From NCBI RefSeq assembly GCF_932526225.1, contig NC_064042.1, forward strand, positions 9,458,540 to 9,522,539: a stretch of DNA of 64,000 nucleotides. Reading direction: 5' to 3'. The notes beneath the pieces are model-generated. The model was given only the letters and a program-made list of their open reading frames with translations. It ran no database searches and had not been told where the DNA came from. Of the stretch, positions 1-13,311 are shown one piece after another; positions within the stretch are counted from its first letter, which is position 1, and the number at the start of each line of letters is the position of its first letter. The DNA is from Nematostella vectensis (taxonomy: Eukaryota; Cnidaria; Anthozoa; Actiniaria; Edwardsiidae). The translations under genes were made by a program, and so were the position numbers.

Positions 1-2231
1 GAGCACTCTCCTATCATTTCCCCTTTCCTCATTATCTTCAGGTTGATAAAAAATGATTTACAGAATTACAGTATCATTGACACAAAGTATCTTGCTCTAA
101 AAACCCTATTACACTTATACTGCTGTATCAAAGTAAGAAAGCCAGCTACATTTGCCTATTCTTATGTCTTCCAGCCTTTAGCATCAAGCATGACCCTCAG
201 GTAGTCCTTGGTTGGTTTAACCTAAATAAAAGTGAAAACAATTAACTTGGGTATTTGTTTTTCTTTTAAATTAATATTTTTATCATCCCATTTATAACCT
301 TACTAATTTTCCATAACTATTTGAATAAAAATGAATAAACACATTATATAGTATGCAAGATGCAGACAATATAAGCATGAGCAAAAAAAATATAGGTTGC
401 ATTTTTGGTTTTTCTTTTTGATGAAAAAATTATCTTGTAACTGTAAAGTATTTGATAATGTTGAAAAAGTTGCTGTATCTTCAAAAATACTAAATACACA
501 GGATATAAAGACAAGAAAGGTCTTCTTTACAATATGTGACAGGATTATATTTGTCAGCCTTGATTAAATATCTCAACGCTGTCAATAAAGAGAGAACGAA
601 GGATATCAAAGGATGTTGTTATGCTTAAATTGCTTCTTAGACCACGAATTCTCAGTTTTAATGCTCGGTTACTGTATATACATAAATAAATAAGACTAAA
701 ACAGTACATTATAATAATTTATACAGCTCTATTTCGAAACTAGGTCTTAAAAATAATGAACTGGCACTAGCGGTGTGTGCCGGAAGGCTGTTCCAATCTG
801 GAATAGTGTTTGAGAAAAAATGAAAACTTGTAAACATCTGTACTCTAAAAACATATGTATAAATCGACCAAGCTTAGTGTTATTGATACAGTAGTTAGAC
901 TACTACGTATGTCTGTCGTTAAATTCTTACTTACCGTGAGGAATATACGCCTGAATTTATAGAACTTGAAAGTATTTACGAATTTAACATCTTCATGGCG
1001 ATTGTCAGTTGAATAAAAGCCATTCAAGTGCCAAAATTATAAACCAATCGGAATTCAAGTAGATGGTATTTTAGCCAATCAAAACAAGGATAGATGACAT
1101 TGATATGTCATCTTGACGTCATACTAAAGCTGGTACGGTGTTTTAGTCTGAGCGATTGGTTTTGGGAAAAAAGCGAACAAACGAGCATTATAAAGGCACA
1201 ACAATAAATGAAAAAAAAAAATGTCATATTCAAAATGCAAAACATCGTCAAAAACTCACCTTGGCAGTGTTTTTTTTTTTTTTGTCGCTTTATGTTTGTC
1301 GCCTAGTGGTTGTGTTCGCTTTTTGTTGTAAACCGTGATCTTTCTGTTAGGAACTCGTCAACACAAGTGAATGATTTTTATAGCTGAAAACAGACGTCAA
1401 TCCAAGGCCTTTTCCTCTCAGGATCTCCTTGCATAGATATAGACGTGAAAAAATATAGGATGGGTGTGTAGAGCCTCTCCTCTTAATCTTCTTTTTAGCT
1501 GCTGCTGCTGCCACGGGCGGGAATTTCCATCGGCTCGTACTTCAGACAAAACGTTTCCTCAAAAACTTCAGCCCATTTGAATCCGCTTAATTTCTCATTA
1601 AATACTATTTTCAAGCTGCCTTTCTTCTGTGAACATACGAACTTTGCAGCACAAAGCAAGGCGGTAAAAAACACACAACAGCGTAAGATCGAGTGGGGCC
1701 TGGGGGTTGCACAATTGACTGGAAAGATGGGACAGTGCTGAATAACGTATGCGCATGCGCGTGCTCTGGCGAAAACAAGCACAATCGTAGTGTTGAATCG
1801 TTCGAGAAAAGGTACGAAAGGCTGACTTCAGTCGCTGATAAAACCATACTGTACAAAAGATGACAGATTTGTGTGATAATGAGGGAGTCATAAAGAAAAT
1901 TATAGCCTTAGGTTTGGTCTAGTTTTCTTAGCATTTGCCAAAATGTGACAGTTCGCCGGTAAAAAGCCGCCATTTCAAAACAAAAAGGCTGGTTTAACCG
2001 CGCGGTACTGGAACTAGTCTTGCGTTTTTCGGTACTGGCGATGGATGGATTATGACACACAGGGTACCCGCGCGATGACCACCAAAACCAAGTCGCATAG
2101 CTATACCATATTCCTATACCTATGGAGCTCCGCGCGGGACCTGCGGCCGCGCTGGCTCCGGGCATCTAAATCGTGTATTTACCTAGATGTTACCTGGTCA
2201 GCAGGTTATTGTTGTTGTTGTATTTTTTCAG
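1..2231. other. Left flank without a confident gene
   Basis: AT-rich sequence with no recognisable gene on the + strand. Upstream exons of the membrane protein that begins at 2232 could lie here or outside the window; I could not identify a signal-peptide exon. A coding-like minus-strand segment at 1495-1632 is listed separately. Confidence 0.5.
1495..1632 (-). CDS. Possible terminal exon of an unrecognised gene
   Basis: On the minus strand a plausible acceptor (pyrimidines then CACAG) precedes an open segment of 45 codons that starts KKGSLKIVFNEKLSGFKWAE and ends in a Ser run and TAA at 1495. Its residue mix (aromatic, acidic and basic residues alternating) looks like real protein, unlike the Cys/Pro/His-rich open frame further upstream. 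I do not recognise the family and found no matching upstream exon: an ATG-led frame near 1970 lacks a convincing donor. It could be chance. Confidence 0.22.
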   Translation of the reverse strand, partial: SQKKGSLKIVFNEKLSGFKWAEVFEETFCLKYEPMEIPARGSSSS

Positions 2232-5200
2232 GTGGATTTTACCAAGATGTCATAGCACACATTGGGGAGCTTTCTCATGGGATGGGCTGCAAACAGTGCC
2301 CGCCGGGAACCTTTGTCAGCCCCGCCCAGAGCCCGGGACGAGTTGAGGGCGACTGCTCAGCTTGTCCAGATGGTAAGATAATACTAACGTGTCCTACAGG
2401 GAGACAAAGGGGTGTGGGGGGTGATGGCAGATGGGGATGTGCTTTTTTTGTCTACCCCTTGTCAGGTCTTCTTGTCCAGAGGGAGACGGAGGGGGAAGGG
2501 GGGGGGGGGGGGGGCAAGGGGGAGTGCTGATGGCAGGGGAGTTCTTTCTGTGTAAACTGTAAAAGTGCCTTTTGTTGCAAGGGGGTAGTCGAAAGTCTTG
2601 ATTTGTTGCAGGCATCCAGGGAAAAGAGATGGGGCATGGGCATGGTCATGATCCCCTGGTTGCTCGTGGTGAAATGTAGTATTCCATTTGCGTATCATTG
2701 AAATCGTATTTTTCTCCTATCATTTCAGGAACTGATCTAAAGAAGTTCGCGGGTTTCCGCGCCTGCCCTTGCCTACCGGGGTACTTTCGCCTCGATCGAT
2801 TTGGATTGTGTAAGCCCTGTCCATACGGGTACAACTGCTCCAACGAATCAGTGAACCTGATGCCTGGCTTTTACTGGACCTGGTACCATCCAGACCATAT
2901 CCAGGAATACCAGACATTTGCTAGGAGGCTTAAGGAAGAAAGCCGTTTCCGCGAAAGTGATTGGGACTCGCTCAACGGTTCACTTCCTGTTGCTTACCTC
3001 TGTCCCTTTACTAGCTCATGTCGGGTTGGTGCATTTTTTTTACTAAATCTTAACAAAGGAATGGATTTGAGTAGAGGGAGGGAAGGAGAACATGATTACG
3101 ATCTGTTACAAATATTTTCACAGTATTTGTGAATGCAATATAGGCAAATGATTCTGCTTGGCACAAATAGGGGTTATCAAAGTGTCTTTCAGTAAAAGCA
3201 CCAAAACTGGTATCTATAATATACATACAAGCAAAAGCTTGGAGGTTAAAAGATGAACGTTGGTATTCTTTTTAGGGCGATTTCAATGCGACTTGTTCCC
3301 ATAGTTACGAGGGTGTGCTGTGCGGTGCATGCAGTCGAGGCTATTACCGGATGTTCTCCGGCTGCAACAAATGTCCTTCGACACCGCTGGTCATCACTCA
3401 GTTCGTGGGCGTCTTCCTCGTTCTCGCTCTCATCGCCGTTGTGGTCATACTCAACTGGAAGAAATCACGTGCCGATAAGCGCTCGCTGACCGATCAACTG
3501 TTCGGTAGCCTGAAGATCGTGATCGGATTCTATCAGATTCTAAGTGGAACTCTGAACGCGTACTCGTATATTCAGTGGCCCGATGAGCTCTTGACGATCA
3601 TGAAGTACGCCGATGTGCTGCAGTTGAACATCTTCACCGTCGCGCCCACCGAGTGCATCAGTGATAAGCTGAAGGTGGATCCGTACTCGGGTCTGCTGGG
3701 GTACGTCCTGATGGACTGCGCCGTCATCTTCACAGCCTTCTTCTACTACAACGTCCGAAAGATGTCGCTCTCAAGAAGATGTCACCGTGACGCGAAGGAC
3801 ACGCTCTTCGACTGCAAAGCCAACTGCTATCAAGCTGTGTTCCTTTTTCTGTTTATCACTTACCCTGCTACCTGCACCAAGATCTTTCAAGCACTTCCGG
3901 CCGGATGTCAGGAGGTCTGTGATAACACAGGTGCCTGTAAGTCGTACTTCCGGTCGGATTACGCAGTGGAGTGTTTCAGTGAGCAGTACAACAAGTTCGT
4001 GTACTTCGTGTACGCGTCTTTGATCATCCCAATGCTGTTCCCTGTGGTTTGCGCCTATTTGTTGTGGCAACACTGCAGCGAGAAACACCACACCGGCACG
4101 TTCGCAAGTCTGAAGAGGAGAATTAGCAAAATGAGAAAGAAGTCCAGGAGCATTGATATTACAAGCCTGAAGGAGACACATAGAGAAGACAGAGCCATTG
4201 ATATTACCAGCCTGAAGGAGACACAGAGAGAAGACAGAGCCATTGATATGACCAGCCTGAAGGAGACACATAGAGAAGACAGAGCAATTGATATGACCAG
4301 CCTGAAGGAGACACAGAGAGAAGACAGAGCCATTGATATTACCAGCCTGAAGGAGACACATAGAGAAGACAGAGCAATTGATATGACCAGCCTGAAGGAG
4401 ACACAGAGAGAAGACAGAGCCATTGATATTACCAGCCTGAAGGAGACCCAGAGAGAAGACAGAGCCATTGATATTACCAGCCTGAAGGAGACACAGAGAG
4501 AAGACAGAGCCATTGATATTACCAGCCTGAAGGAGACCCAGAGAGAAGACAGAGCCATTGATATTACCAGCCTGAAGGAGACACAGAGAGAAGACAGAGC
4601 CATTGATATGACCAGCCTGAAGGAGACCCAGAGAGAAGACAGAGCCATTGATATTACCAGCCTGAAGGAGACACAGAGAGAAGACAGAGCCATTGATATT
4701 ACCAGCCTGAAGGAGACACATAGAGAAGACAGAGCAATTGATATGACCAGCCTGAAGGAGACACAGAGAGAAGACAGAGCCATTGATATTACCAGCCTGA
4801 AGGAGACCCAGAGAGAAGACAGAGCCATTGATATGACCAGCCTGAAGGAGACCCAGAGAGAAGACAGAGCCATTGATATTACCAGCCTGAAGGAGACCCA
4901 GAGAGAAGACAGAGCAATTGATATGACCAGCCTGAAGGAGACACAGAGAGAAGACAGAGCAATTGATATGACCAGCCTGAAGGAGACCCAGAGAGAAGAC
5001 AGAGCCATTGATATTACCAGCCTGAAGGAGACACATAGAGAAGACAGGAGCATTGCACCGAGAGAAGATGCTATCACAAAAGGGCTTCGCTTCATGTACG
5101 AGAACTACACCAACGACTGCTGGTACTGGGAGATCATCGAGCTACTGCGGAAGGTCATCTTGACATCCCTACTGGCCTACTACGGTCAAGATAATCCCTT

Positions 5201-8155
5201 TTACCTCGGCACCTCTGCCGTACTGTCCGGTCTCTACGCCGTGTTCTTCGCCAATCAGAAGCCAATTCCGTACGTGTTTGAGTACTGGCTGCACCTCGGA
5301 TCGCTAGTGGCGGTGATGGCCACCCAGCTGATAGGTATGGTCCTGCGAATTCCTGGCGAGGATGTATCCGTGGACCAGGGAGCGGACCAACTTGGTATCA
5401 CCATTCTGCTGCTGTTCTCGAATGTGTTCGTCATTGTGATGATTGTAGGTAAGATGGATTTCCCAATAGCGACTGTTTTAACAAAGCAAGAAAAGCGTTC
5501 TTTAGCTATGATTTTGGCAAAATACAAGGTCAACTATAATTTCTCGTGTCTCTTGCGGCCACCAATGATCGTCCTAGTAAAATACCTAGTGCGACAAAGC
5601 AAAAAGTTCGTTCGACTGCATCACTTTGATTGCATTTGGCTAATTAAGTATATGACTTAAATTGTACTTATTACGAGATTTCATTATTGTTTTTCTTCCA
5701 AAATTAAATGGGAGTAAAAAAATAAAGGTTCAGCTGAATCAAAACTCTATAACTACCATGCGTTTAAGCCTATACCGAACACTGTACTAACATCAATGCA
5801 GTACCGGGGACGGTTCCTAGAAAGCAGTTTAGCGCTAACCTAGAGATAAATACGGCTATCTTGACATTTGATTGGGTAAAAAGGTCATTCTTCCCTGGGT
5901 TAGCGTTTACCTGTTTCTAGGAACCCGGCCCAGGGGGTCGTTTCTCAAAACGCCGATAAACTCGGAAACCCGGAAAGTAACCCAGTGAGCCCCCTATAAA
6001 CACTTCGGGTGTTTCTCAAAACACCCGCTATTTTCGGGCCCAGTAAAAAACTCGCCCGGTAACTTACGGGAGCTCAAGAGCTCCCGTTAAATTACCGGGA
6101 ATTTCTTTTAATGCTAAAATTGATACCCAAAACGATGTTTTTCCTTAATATTTTCAGCTGAATTTATAGACCAACCATTCATCAAGTTGAAATATCCAAT
6201 TTGGTCCTTTTTTTCCGTTTAAATTTTGCCATTTTCAAGTTGTGTCGAGTTGTAGTAAGTTTTTATCACTTAAGGTAATTCAATTGAATTGTACTGCCTG
6301 CCTGAAATCCAGATTATTTGATATAATTTTGGTTTCTGTTAGATTAGCGCTAAATCCATGCTTGGCTATATGAAGAAGATTTTAATAAAAAGGAATACAG
6401 AAAAAATATTGCGTTTTGAAATAATTTGGCGGCAAAAAAAAGCGTTTTTTTAGAAAACGCAGAACAGGAAGTGAAACAAAGCCCGCTCGTGCACATTCGG
6501 CCTGCTCAGACACACTGATATCTCACATGATGAAATTGAAATGAAGTTTAAAGTCAAATCCCAATAGTTTTTCGTGGTATTTACACTTCAAAGGAGCGAT
6601 ATCCGTCATGTCATGATGGAAATTGAAAAAGTATTTTAAAATTCTGATACAGCGCGCGCTACTTGAAATAAGATTTTCAGTGCGTGCGCGAGCGTTTGCA
6701 ACCGGTGTTTGCAGCGCGCGCAGGTAGTGAAAATTGAAAACTTTGGCTTCAAAAAGGTTGGCTCGACTAAATCTTCGCTGAATCTTCGTTTTTACAAAAT
6801 ATGGGAAATATCATAACCCGAAAAGGCTGAGATCAACTTAAAGTCAATTTTGGGAAACTTGAAACGCATATTTTTTGTTTCTTTTATTCAGGAAAGCTTG
6901 GAATGACGAATTCTGTGTTATGTATATGCGCGCGCTCAACGCCACCAGCGTAGCAACGTCGTTAATGAGCAACACTAATGTCAGTACATCCTTAAGTGCG
7001 CGCGCTCGCCACAGTTGTACAAGAAAACACAGCAAAAGGCGCGCTTTTTACTTAAAATCGCTTTGACAGAAAAACGAAGTCGGTTACCCCCATTTTTTAT
7101 TTGCTCAAATAGTTAAATATATAGCCGTAAAAATACTTCAAAATGGCGCTTTCTACCGTATGAATAGTGGCGAAAACAATGTCTTTTAGGGCGATCTCTT
7201 AAAATGTGATTTGTTTTGAACATTAGCTACTACGGGTTATTGTTTAGGAGATCGGATTTTGTCAGCTCGACAAACAGAACTTAATTTTCTAAAGACTATA
7301 GGCACTCTTTTTGAAAACTAAGAGTTGGGATTTTTCCTTGGCGATCAGTAAAAACGCGTCGTCTCTACGCCCTTCTGTTGTGAAAACGAGGTCGGTACCC
7401 CTAATTTTTTATTACATTTTTTGAAAGCCCTTAACTTCAATATTGTTTATGCCAAGTTTAAAAAAATTCTGGGTTGTAGAACTATTTCAAGGAAATTACC
7501 TTAAGGAAACCATTCCACTGCCCGATAAGAAGTGAGCCAATCACGGCTAACATCATTTTATGGGATTCCCTACCAGCCAATCAGGTTTCTTTTCTGTCAA
7601 ATGATTTGACATTTAGCTGTCACCGTGCGCCGAAAAAGATGTAAACAACTTCGCGAATGTATTGGAAATTTTGCTACAAAATGATACTTTATCTACTTGT
7701 TCTTTGTCTTTTTTTCGAAAATTGCCGATGCCACAGCAGTGTTTGGGGTACCAGTTGTCTACAGACATCGACAAGTCTACGATTTTTATTGATATTCAAT
7801 AATAATCTAGCCAATCTATTCATTAACTCTGAAAACTATAATTTGCTTATCGGAAACCCGTAAACAACCTGGACGCTACCGCTAGCTTTGAGAAACGCTG
7901 TTCCTCGCCCGGAAAGGTATCCCTAAACTCTCCCAGTACCCTAACGGGCCCGGTAATTACCGGGAGTTTTGAGACCCCCAGATGTCTAACGTTTTTACTC
8001 TCTTTTCAGTTCGCTACATGTACAGCATCTGGCTGGGTCTAAAGGTCGTCCGAGCCAACCCGCAGTGCAGCATGGGATGCTTGATGAACGTGTTGCAAAT
8101 TGTAACACAGGGAGAGGAGCAGACTCGGGGCGCGGAGGAGGACGGGATACCATGA
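2232..8155 (+). CDS. Cys-rich multi-pass membrane protein (3' part), with 20 tandem 15-aa repeats
   Basis: Four exons join in phase: 2232-2372, 2729-3024, 3276-5448 and 8010-8155, encoding 917 residues plus a TGA at 8153; the 5' end is missing. The first two exons and the start of the third encode an extracellular Cys-rich region (for example GCKQCPPGTF, then CSHSYEGVLCGACSRGYY) like ephrin-receptor-like/GCC repeats. About nine hydrophobic segments follow, starting at VITQFVGVFLVLALIAVVV. Between the fifth and sixth segments, after a basic stretch, 20 copies of a charged 15-residue repeat form a predicted cytosolic loop. The last segment runs into a tail ending EEDGIP. The architecture is like large cnidarian and choanoflagellate ephrin-rec-like membrane proteins; transport or receptor function is unknown. 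The ends of exons 1-4 are supported by consensus splice sites, though the donor after 3024 (GTTGGT) is weak. Confidence 0.75.
4149..5048 (+). repeat. Coding minisatellite, 45 bp x 20
   Basis: Exactly 900 bp, 20 units of 45 bp, each encoding one 15-aa repeat of the form (A/S)ID(I/M)TSLKET(H/Q)REDR. Units vary at only a few sites (ATT/ATG, CAT/CAG, ACA/ACC, GCC/GCA). The length is a multiple of three, so both strands remain open in several frames; the antisense frames are artefacts. The array lies wholly inside the third exon of the membrane protein. Confidence 0.97.
5804..5930. mobile_element. MITE-like element, copy A
   Basis: About 127 bp bounded by imperfect inverted repeats: GGTTCCTAGAAAGCAG near the left end and its complement, TTTCTAGGAACC, at the right. 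The core holds ATCTTGACATTTGATTGG. A second copy with the same core and ends is at 50547-50676. It lies in the last intron of the membrane-protein gene. Confidence 0.6.
5934..7982. mobile_element. Possible non-autonomous DNA element filling an intron
   Basis: The left end reads GGGGGTC...CTCAAAAC and the right end reads GTTTTGAGACCCCC, a short inverted match about 2 kb apart, each next to GC-rich sequence with CCGGGAATTTAC-type motifs. No transposase frame is visible between them. The boundaries are tentative, and this may be two nested small elements. Confidence 0.25.
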
Positions 8156-8198
8156 CACCCCATCGGAGGGGGGTGGGGGGTGTTGGGAGGACTCCCAA

Positions 8199-8204
8199 AA
8201 TAAA
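8199..8204 (+). promoter_or_regulatory. Polyadenylation signal AATAAA
   Basis: AATAAA lies 44 nt after the TGA of the membrane-protein gene, a normal distance, and supports 8010-8155 being its terminal exon. Confidence 0.55.
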
Positions 8205-8616
8205 GACTTAGGTGGTTGTCGGCAAGATCCATTTAAAAGACCTTTGAATTTGGTCAACAGAAATTCTTACCCCTCAGAGATAGCGGATTATTAGTTGTGG
8301 TCAAAGCAGTTTCTAACTCAAAGCAGTAAAAGTAAACACATATTTCCAGTTTTCCTTAAGACACCATCGCCACATCGAGCACCATCGCACTTTGCGACTA
8401 CATTCATGTCCAGTTGTTATTAGGATGTGTTATTGCAGAAGCGAAAGTTTTATTACCCTAAAAGATAGGACGATAACCCTCATCTACCTGCATGAAGATT
8501 CCCCCCCCCCCCCCCCCCCCCGGGTCAAAACCATGCTAGCTAAGGGATCATCATTTTATACTAAACGAAGTAGTATGATTATAAATTTGAGTAGCGCTTA
8601 AAAGGGTATTCATCGA

Positions 8617-8793
8617 TCAGAGTGGACCTGAACTTTTCATGACGTACCCCACTCTAGGCTCGATTTCCTCGGTTTCTTTGAGCCCAAAATCCGGGCGTAG
8701 GAGAACATAGTTAAACGAGTGAGACCAACTATAAGGATACCCAGCAACGACAGCCTTGTTGAGCTGAGCTACCTTACCGATTTCATCTTCATC
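8617..8793 (-). pseudogene. Coding-like fragment, family not recognised
   Basis: The minus strand stays open for about 60 codons and reads like real protein: DEIGKVAQLNKAVVAGYPYS, then a Trp/His/Phe-rich stretch, RPDFGLKETEEIEPRVGYVM, ending SSGPL and TGA at 8619-8617. Just before the TGA another frame continues with LIDEYPFKRYSNL, which suggests a frameshift. There is a possible acceptor (TTCATAG) at 8793. It may be an exon of a decayed gene or a fragment of a mobile element. Confidence 0.27.
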
Positions 8794-11700
8794 TATGAAG
8801 TATTTTCAAATACAATGTACCTTTAATTTAACAAGGGATAAGACGCTAATAATGCAATTTTCATTTTCTCTGAAACGGTATAGAAAGTTTTTAACAGCTA
8901 GTGGTAAAAAACTTCTTGGAATGAAGTCAATCATTTTAATCACATGCACTTTGTTATCTTCTAGTAACATTGTTAACCATTAGCAACATATTGTTAATAG
9001 TATTATGTAAGTCGCGGCAGCCCAGTCACTTTGTACTCGTTTGCCAATTGGCTGAAGCCTTAACCAATCGTAAAGGCTCCCATGGCGGTCAGTTTGTCAG
9101 CATACCCAAGGGTTTGCCGACTTAGTAGCTCATAAAATAAGAGGGGTTGTGATACAAGCCCCATTTCAATATTGAATACAGATTGTCAACGCGCAAATAA
9201 ACCTATGGTTTCATCACCACACAAGTTTTCAAGTCTTTGTTACAGTTCTGTGAAATATGAAGAATCCAAGTCCTCTAAGTAGAGACCTAGATCGAAAGAA
9301 TGTGTCCGCGCTTGTGGCAATAATGTCCAATTTAGTTGAATGGGATAAACAAAACATTAGGGGCAGAAATATATAAAAAAGACATATGTTTACAAATGGT
9401 TAGCGCCCCCCCACCATTGGCGACCAAAAAATGGGTCATTTCTTATCAAATTCTATGCTTTTTCCACATGATGCCTATAACTGCGCAGCCCCCCTCGGCC
9501 AATCGTGGGAACGCGCCGGTCGCCGATATGCTGTCGCTGTTGTTTGCGCAGCAGTCATTCAAGTGGTTTGGAGGTGATACTGTGAGCACTGTAACTCTGT
9601 AAGGCAATTGACCTCTTGGTCAACTCACTGACTTGGGTTTCACTAAATAACGCTGTTCATCATATCAATAGAGCGGCTCAAGGCAGTGTCATCGATAGTA
9701 CAGTTGTCGTCGATCAGGGCCGTAGCCAGGTTTTTGTTTACCTATTTAGCGGCCCATTTTCTCTTAGATAACTCGCCCTAGCTTGCAATGGTACTCAATT
9801 TTCCTTTATTGAAGCGGACCTTCCAGTCCAGTAGGGTGGTTTTTCCGAACCCCCCCCCCCCCCCCTGGCTATGGACCTGACGATATCCCACCGAACTCAT
9901 AGTCTAGCAAGAAAGACGGTAGAAGAAGTTCCGTTTCGCCTTACGCATGATTCTCAGTTCCTTCTCTATTCTCTCTGCGTTTACACCGCTATATGTTTTT
10001 TATCAATAAACAGGATCGAGTTCTTGCTAAACATAACCATTTTGGAGTATACTCCCACCGGGTTATTTTTTCTATGTAAACTTTTGCGCTTGGACCGATT
10101 ATGTATTTCGTGTTTCTGGACGACTTTCGGTCAGCTTTAAGTTCTGTTCTGTCCGAAGTAACATCCATTGTGCATACGCGAAATATACGTCACAATGTGA
10201 GGACCATACGCAGACACGATACAAGTTAGTAGAGGAAACAAATCGAGCGAGATGAAAAAGTGGTATCAACCCTATTCAGACGGGGCTTTTTGGGGGGAGG
10301 AGGGGGGGCGGCTCTTTCGGCCCCCCATTCATAACTTTTGAACCATTGGAGCTATTATGATCAAAATTTCCAAGAATCATTATCTGACAAAGAGGAACAA
10401 AATGGTGTTTTGTGTTGCCGTAGCAACACAATATGACGTCATTATGAAGTTGGTTATAAATAGCCTATCTTTCGAAACCTTTGCAAAAAACATCCAAAAT
10501 CCAAATAAGTTATCATAATCAGTTTGTATTCAATAAGCGACCGATATTCTTCAAAAACATTGTCTTTGTGACGTCACGATGACGTCACTTAAGTGAGCAG
10601 AAACGGCCAATATTTCTGTCTTTTTTAGATATGTATTTCTGTATGTCCTTTTTTCGATAATCTTATTATCTTGCAGTTGACATATATTATTAGTGACACT
10701 GTTTCTATGACAAGAATATATGACATCTATGACGTCATTGATTGGCATTGTACCTTTAATATAGCATAAGTTTGCGAATGGACTCTTAATTAAAGTAATA
10801 ATTTAAATATCTTTTCCAAAAATGTATTTTTTTTTACTTTCTATTTACAATAGAGGAATATAAAAAGGATTTTGTCAAATTTAAATGTTAGTTTAAAAAA
10901 ATCAGCGATTTTTAGCTAATTATGTGATATCAGCATCCGCCATCTTGGATTTAATGAAAGTTATCTATTTTAATCAATAAAAACTGGGTGGCAAAATCTA
11001 AAGCTTTTTGGCAATATTTAATCTTCGTTTCAAGTTATATTAATGATTTCAGGTGGATATGAATGTTTTTTTAATAATGAATGCTATTTTTACAAGCACT
11101 ATTTCGATAAGGTCAAAAATGGACAAAAAACACCACCCCTAAAATAGAGATGTAAATTTTTTTTTTTTTCAAAACTTGGTATAAACCGTTTATATGACAT
11201 GGATTTACGTTGAGCACGTCGTAATAATAGTTGATCTTAAGGTCTTGGTAAAGGGAAATTTGACACCACTGTTTGTTTTTTGTGGTTTTTGAAAAACCTG
11301 TATCAATAGTTCTTAAACATTATTTTTGCAAAAAAAACTTTTCAATAAATCGCATTCTCATACAGATAAAATGGGCCTTTGCTGTTTCCCGTGAACTGTT
11401 GACCGTGAATTCACGCCAAATCTTTGACTTTATTTTGAGGCGAGAACTCGAGCTTGTCGGGCGTTAACAGTATGACAACGGTTACCGTGATCACGAATTA
11501 AGCCTTTGATACGAATCAAAGGTAGCTAAGTTCGCACCGGCAGAGCTATGAGTTGATCGAGGAAGGCGCCCTGTCCCTTATCCTAAGCATTTTCGAAAAC
11601 AAATCATGATGGGGAGAGAACAACGTATTTGGCTTAACGTTTGCGCCCCCCCCCCCCCCCCCACCCCCTATTGAAACTAATGAAACCAGATTCCTCCCTG

Positions 11701-13311
11701 AGTCCAAATTAAAAGATAGAATCGCAACCGGAACAAGCGCGATTTAAACCGAAGCGAGTAGGACATTTTCCGTACAACCCTAGAGGCAGGTCAGATATTG
11801 TAAACATACCAGTGTCATATGTGTTGATCCATGGATCGATCAAATTCAACAATCATTTACCTGCATTTCTTTTTTTACAAATGTATTTTTATGTTAACGT
11901 ATATTCTTAGCATATTCAAGGACACAAAACGTTCCGCAAAACATCTGTTCCGCAGGTCGTTTTTTTTTTGCTGGCTGGGAAGATGTTAGCTCCCTCGGTT
12001 GCTGGAAAAAAAAATCGTCCCGAATGGTTGTGCTGGCAAGTTTGTGGAATCGAACTAGTTGTGCTGGGAATATTTTTAGGGGCGCTGGAGCGCATGCTTG
12101 GAGGAAAAAATCGTCCCGGTCGGTTATACGGGCAATTATCCATGTGCTTAAATGCCTAACCACGTCTGGCTTGAAAAAATACATAACCAATGTTGGCTGG
12201 GAAAAAGGAACAGATAATTCTTTTCCCAGCAACTTTTAAAATGGGTATTTTCGGCATCCGACTATATTCAAACGACGAAATATGCCATTTAACGTGTTTC
12301 GGTAAGGAGGGTTCGTTGTATGCACTTGATGTTTGTTATTGAAGTTGTTATTGCCTTTTGTTTTTTAATTTGTTTTAGTTTAGGGATGCACTTACATCGC
12401 AGAGCTAAAAAGACGTGAGCCTCTTGTGGCAATGCTGCTATTGACAGCAGGACTCCCCTAAGCACTAAAAAAGTACAACTTTTTTATCGACTGGTTCCTG
12501 TTGTGGATCCGCAGCCATCTTTTTTGTGTGTGGCTTTCGTTCAACCAGTCAAAAACGCTGATGAAACTGCTTACTTTGCTAAACGTCAATTTGGTTGTTT
12601 TTTGCAAAAAGTAGACTTTACCTTCTACTTTCGGCAGCAAACGTTTTTAACTTGAAACAAACAAATTTGCTGCGAAAATTTAGGTAAAACATCGCTTTTT
12701 TCAGCAATTCTGCCAAAAAAAATTGTACGATTTTCCTGCCTTGCCTTGATATCTGAGATTTCGCTATTTTAAATCCAATGTTTCATGAAGTGATGAAGTG
12801 ATTCGGCGCGGCTGCACGGCAGTTTTGGATCGTCAAGCCTCGGCCGAGGCCGTTTGATGATAATGATGACAGTGGTAAACTGATGACGATAGTGATAATT
12901 ATAAATCATGAATATGTTATGATCGATAACAAGAATAGCAACGACGATAATATCAGCTTATGAATCTACATCTAATGATAGTGGACAAGGAATGCGACTG
13001 AAGTGTTTTTCAATATTGCAAAGTAATGCTTGGATGCGCGGAAAACAAAATACTTTCTGCAGGTTATGCGAAACATAGAAACAAAGCAATTTTTTCCTTT
13101 AATACAAGCTATGCTTTTGGGTAAAGAGATAACGAAGGTGAACAAACTTGTGCAAGGAACCTATATTTGCCTTTTCCTTTGTGATACTTCAGCACCCTTG
13201 ACAAAGTTCTAGGACCCACTTATAAATTGATAAATCATTAAAGATTTGGAATGCTGAATGTTTAAGTATTTTTCTAAACATACAAATGCGTTGCAGCCTA
13301 ACAAGTGCAAT

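Larger units (their letters stand above)
8156..13311. other. Intergenic region
   Basis: About 5 kb with no complete gene. It holds long poly(C) runs at 8501-8521, 9850-9865 and 11646-11662, CRE-like TGACGTCA-type sites around 10430-10740, one member of a dispersed repeat at about 9386-9520, and inverted TTGCTGGGAAAA-type motifs around 11970-12240. A minus-strand coding-like fragment at 8617-8793 is listed separately. Confidence 0.6.

Noticed and set aside
1908..2165. Minus-strand frame containing MAAFYRRTVTFWQMLRKLDQT
   Set aside because: A GGCGGC-context ATG is attractive, but there is no good donor before the stop and no homology I recognise.
2045..2231. Reading the ATG at 2045 as the start of the membrane-protein gene
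   Set aside because: The residues before 2232 are not a convincing signal peptide, and a clear TTTTTTCAG acceptor lies at 2231, so coding most likely enters by splicing.
3771..5095. Long antisense open frames (421 and 346 codons) over the membrane-protein exon
   Set aside because: They exist only because a 45-bp unit without stops is repeated 20 times. The + strand frame continues into conserved membrane segments on both sides; the antisense ones do not.
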